From contig NZ_CP041186.1 in NCBI RefSeq assembly GCF_006517175.1, positions 2,941,001 to 3,005,000 on the forward strand: DNA of 64,000 nucleotides. The letters are read 5' to 3'. The notes under the pieces were generated by a model. That model was given only the letters and a program-made list of their open reading frames with translations, did not search any database and was not told where the DNA came from. Shown piece after piece: positions 62,014-64,000 of the stretch. Positions within the stretch are counted from its first letter, which is position 1, and every line of letters begins with the position of its first letter. The stretch comes from Persicimonas caeni (lineage in GTDB: Bacteria; Myxococcota_A; Bradymonadia; Bradymonadales; Bradymonadaceae). A program made the position numbers and the translations under genes.

Positions 62014-63678
62014 ATCGGACGCAGTGTTCACGGAGACCTAAGTGGCCTCAAAACGAGCGAGAAACGTGCGCTCGAAAAGCTCTACCGGCGCCAGATCAAT
62101 TCGGCGGCGCCGATCACTCAGGAATTCGCCGACCGTCTGGCCAACATCTCCAGGCAGCTCAATCGAGTTGTAGCTGTCTTGGTCGACCGCACAGGCGACG
62201 TCGAGTGGGTCATGGTCGGTGACGCCGACCGTGTCTACCTGCCCGATATCGGCCGCCAACGTGCCGCCTCGGACCGCTTTCGTGGCATCCGCCTCATCCG
62301 CACCAGCCTCGACGGCAACGGCAACAAGGTCGAGTTGTCGCGCGACGACCTGACTGACTTGTCGAAGCTGCAGCTCGACATGGTCATGACCATCTCGGTC
62401 AGCCCCAGCGGCGAGGCCGGCGCGACCAAGTGGGCACACCTGCTGCCCGAGAACCCCGACGACAAGATCTGGGAGATTCACTCCGAAGAGCGCCCCTACG
62501 ACTGCTTCTTCGACTTCGAGCAGTTCATTCGCGAGCTCGAGAGCGAGTTCCAGCGCAAGGCCGACGCGCTCATCAAGACGGGCCAAGACCCGGCGCTTCT
62601 GGTCTTCGTGGCCACCCCCGACGGGCGCGACGAGGAGATCGAGATCGCCGAGCTCTTGGAGCTGACGCGCACCGCCGGCGTCGAGGTGGTCGACACGATC
62701 ATCCAGCGCCGCACGCGGGTGCACCCCAAATACGCCGTCGGTAAGGGCAAGATCGAAGAGATCACGCTGCGCGCGCTGCAGCTCGACTGCGACCTGGTCA
62801 TCTTCGCCCAGGACCTGACGCCCGGCCAGCTGCGCGCGATCACCGACGAGACCGACTTGAAGGTGATCGACCGCACCCAGCTCATCCTGGACATCTTCGC
62901 CCAGCGCGCCAAATCGCGTGACGGTAAGATTCAGGTCGAGCTCGCCCAGCTCAAGTACAACCTGCCGCGTCTGCACTCCAAGAATACCGGCATGAGCCGC
63001 CTCACCGGTGGCATCGGCGGGCGAGGCCCGGGTGAGACGAAGCTCGAGATCAACCGGCGTCGCGCTCACGACAAGATCCGCGACCTCGAACAAGAAATCG
63101 AAAAGCTCAGCCAGCAGCGCGAGATTCGGCGCAAGCGCCGCAAGCGCGCTAATATCCCCATCGTCAGCGTGGTCGGCTATACGAACGCCGGGAAATCGAC
63201 GCTATTGAACGGGCTGACCGAGTCGCGCGTCCGAAGCGAGGACAAGCTCTTCGCCACGCTGCGCCCGACGACGCGCCGGCTGCGCTACGGCGACCGCGAA
63301 GAGATCATCTTGACCGACACCGTCGGTTTCATCCACGAGCTGCCCGAGGACCTGGTCGCCGCCTTCAAGGCGACCCTCGAGGAGCTCGACGAAGCCGACC
63401 TGCTCTTGCACCTGGTCGACATCTCCAACGAGAACTTCGAGGAGCGCATGGAGGCGGTCAACCGCATCCTGCGCGACATCGGCCTGGAGGACAAAGAGCA
63501 GCTTCTGGTCTTCAACAAGATCGACCAGGTCGAAGACAAGGTCGTCGACGCCCTCTCCCGCCGCTTCGAGGCGATCCCGATCACCGCGCTCGACCTGAGC
63601 ACCGCCGAGCCCTTGATCGACGAGATCGAGAGCCGCCTGTTCCGCCAACAGCGGGCGCGGGCCTACAGTCAGGCGTAG
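62014..63678 (+). CDS. hflX: ribosome-splitting GTPase HflX, possibly with an ATC start
   Basis: About 554 residues. The HflX N-domain (GLKTSEKRALEKLYRRQIN, RVVAVLVDRTGDVEWVMVGD), the glycine-rich linker GGIGGRGPGETKLEINRRR, and the G-domain (G1 GYTNAGKST, G3 DTVGF, G4 NKID) are all present. HflX splits stalled or hibernating ribosomes. The conserved N-terminus begins near 62029, but between the stop at 61990 and a TTG at 62179 there is no ATG, GTG or TTG in frame. ATC at 62014 has GGAG six bases upstream and is taken as the start; starting at TTG 62179 would delete about 50 conserved residues. A sequencing error is the alternative. Confidence 0.85.
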   Translation: MGRSVHGDLSGLKTSEKRALEKLYRRQINSAAPITQEFADRLANISRQLNRVVAVLVDRTGDVEWVMVGDADRVYLPDIGRQRAASDRFRGIRLIRTSLDGNGNKVELSRDDLTDLSKLQLDMVMTISVSPSGEAGATKWAHLLPENPDDKIWEIHSEERPYDCFFDFEQFIRELESEFQRKADALIKTGQDPALLVFVATPDGRDEEIEIAELLELTRTAGVEVVDTIIQRRTRVHPKYAVGKGKIEEITLRALQLDCDLVIFAQDLTPGQLRAITDETDLKVIDRTQLILDIFAQRAKSRDGKIQVELAQLKYNLPRLHSKNTGMSRLTGGIGGRGPGETKLEINRRRAHDKIRDLEQEIEKLSQQREIRRKRRKRANIPIVSVVGYTNAGKSTLLNGLTESRVRSEDKLFATLRPTTRRLRYGDREEIILTDTVGFIHELPEDLVAAFKATLEELDEADLLLHLVDISNENFEERMEAVNRILRDIGLEDKEQLLVFNKIDQVEDKVVDALSRRFEAIPITALDLSTAEPLIDEIESRLFRQQRARAYSQA

Positions 63679-63869
63679 GAGAGCCAAAAAGCTAAAGAGC
63701 CAAAAAGCTAAAAAGCTAAAGAGCCAAAAAGCTAAAAAGCTAAAGAGCCAAAAAGCTAAAAAGCTAAAGAGCTAAAAAGCTAAAAAGCTAAAAAGCTAAA
63801 GAGCCAAAAAACTAAAAAGCTAAAGAGCCAAAGAGCCAAAGAGCTAAAAAGCTAAAAAGCTAAAAAGCG
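63679..63869. repeat. octanucleotide tandem array (AAAGAGCY / AAAAAGCT)
   Basis: About 23 units of an eight-base A-rich repeat begin right after the hflX stop, alternating AAAGAGCC, AAAAAGCT and AAAGAGCT. It leads directly into the terminator hairpin and is a much longer version of the array at 20687-20725. Confidence 0.9.
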
Positions 63870-63902
63870 ACATGCCTTCGGGCCTGTCGCTCTTTGACTT
63901 TT
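63867..63902 (+). terminator. UUCG-loop terminator of hflX
   Basis: AGCGACATGCC-TTCG-GGCCTGTCGCT, a ten-base stem with one mismatch and a UUCG tetraloop, is followed by CTTTGACTTTTTT. Confidence 0.85.
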
Positions 63903-63981
63903 TTACTCTTTGACTTTTTTACTTCTTTACTCTTTCACTTCTTTACTCTTTCACTTCTTTACTCTTTCACTTCTTTACTCA
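63889..63981. repeat. T-rich octamer array downstream of the terminator
   Basis: TCTTTGAC, TTTTTTAC, TTCTTTAC and TCTTTCAC units continue with eight-base phasing to 63981, complementary in character to the A-rich array on the other side of the hairpin. Confidence 0.8.
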
Positions 63982-64000
63982 AGCACTCACTCACACCCCA

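Noticed and set aside
61962-62222. Programmed frameshift joining an upstream frame to hflX
   Set aside because: The upstream frame gives no HflX-like residues, and homology already lies in the hflX frame from about 62029, so a frameshift would not help.

Overview
The window is high-GC bacterial DNA with densely packed genes, many four-base ATGA/GTGA overlaps, and proteins rich in Asp and Glu. Several features point to a myxobacterium-like member of the Myxococcota, possibly the Bradymonadia. These are Ser/Thr kinases with PEGA domains, MYXO-CTERM-like tails, an MXAN_5187-type C-terminal domain, a HiPIP, large vWA lipoproteins with calcium-binding repeats, and a carotenoid gene set like that for myxobacton. 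The taxonomic placement is inference. No rRNA, tRNA, CRISPR array, prophage or replication origin was recognised.

Layout. (1) 0-5.1 kb, minus strand: an operon of inositol-1-phosphate synthase, a CDP-alcohol phosphatidyltransferase, an MMPL/RND exporter and a GtrA-like protein, read as inositol-phospholipid synthesis plus envelope transport. (2) 5.4-9.6 kb: a baeRF/Balon-like ribosome-associated factor, divergent from a secreted GH15-like glucan hydrolase. (3) 9.6-20 kb: carotenoid genes in two divergent operons, crtY-crtW-crtI-crtB (minus) and crtC-glycosyltransferase-crtD (plus). Between them sits a RAYT-type transposase surrounded by a 13-bp palindrome, GGTGTCWGACACC, that recurs through the window and inside genes. 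(4) 20-27 kb: a GspG-like lipoprotein, ClpX, a small envelope protein, a DksA/TraR zinc-finger protein, an RNA m5U-methyltransferase fused to a pseudouridine-synthase-like tail, and an alpha-helical repeat protein. (5) 27-46 kb: tandem vWA lipoproteins, three Ser/Thr kinases, an ECF sigma/anti-sigma pair, a CAP-domain lipoprotein, and a GMC oxidoreductase with a Tat-exported partner. (6) 46-64 kb: an aldehyde dehydrogenase, a HiPIP, a HEAT-repeat/Clp AAA+ hybrid, RsmG, Ca-binding and secreted proteins, a flippase, a BtuFCD-like ABC importer, an MXAN_5187-type protein and HflX.

The intergenic space is full of non-coding palindromic elements. They include a 161-bp MITE-like element flanked by TA, a 128-bp MITE-like family with two full copies and one partial copy, a 92-bp inverted repeat, three imperfect inverted repeats of 150-200 bp, and octanucleotide tandem arrays on the arms of two terminators. 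Much of the unusual content concerns these small repeats and their invasion of coding sequence, the degenerate-D1 Clp hybrid, and an hflX gene whose conserved N-terminus has no standard start codon.
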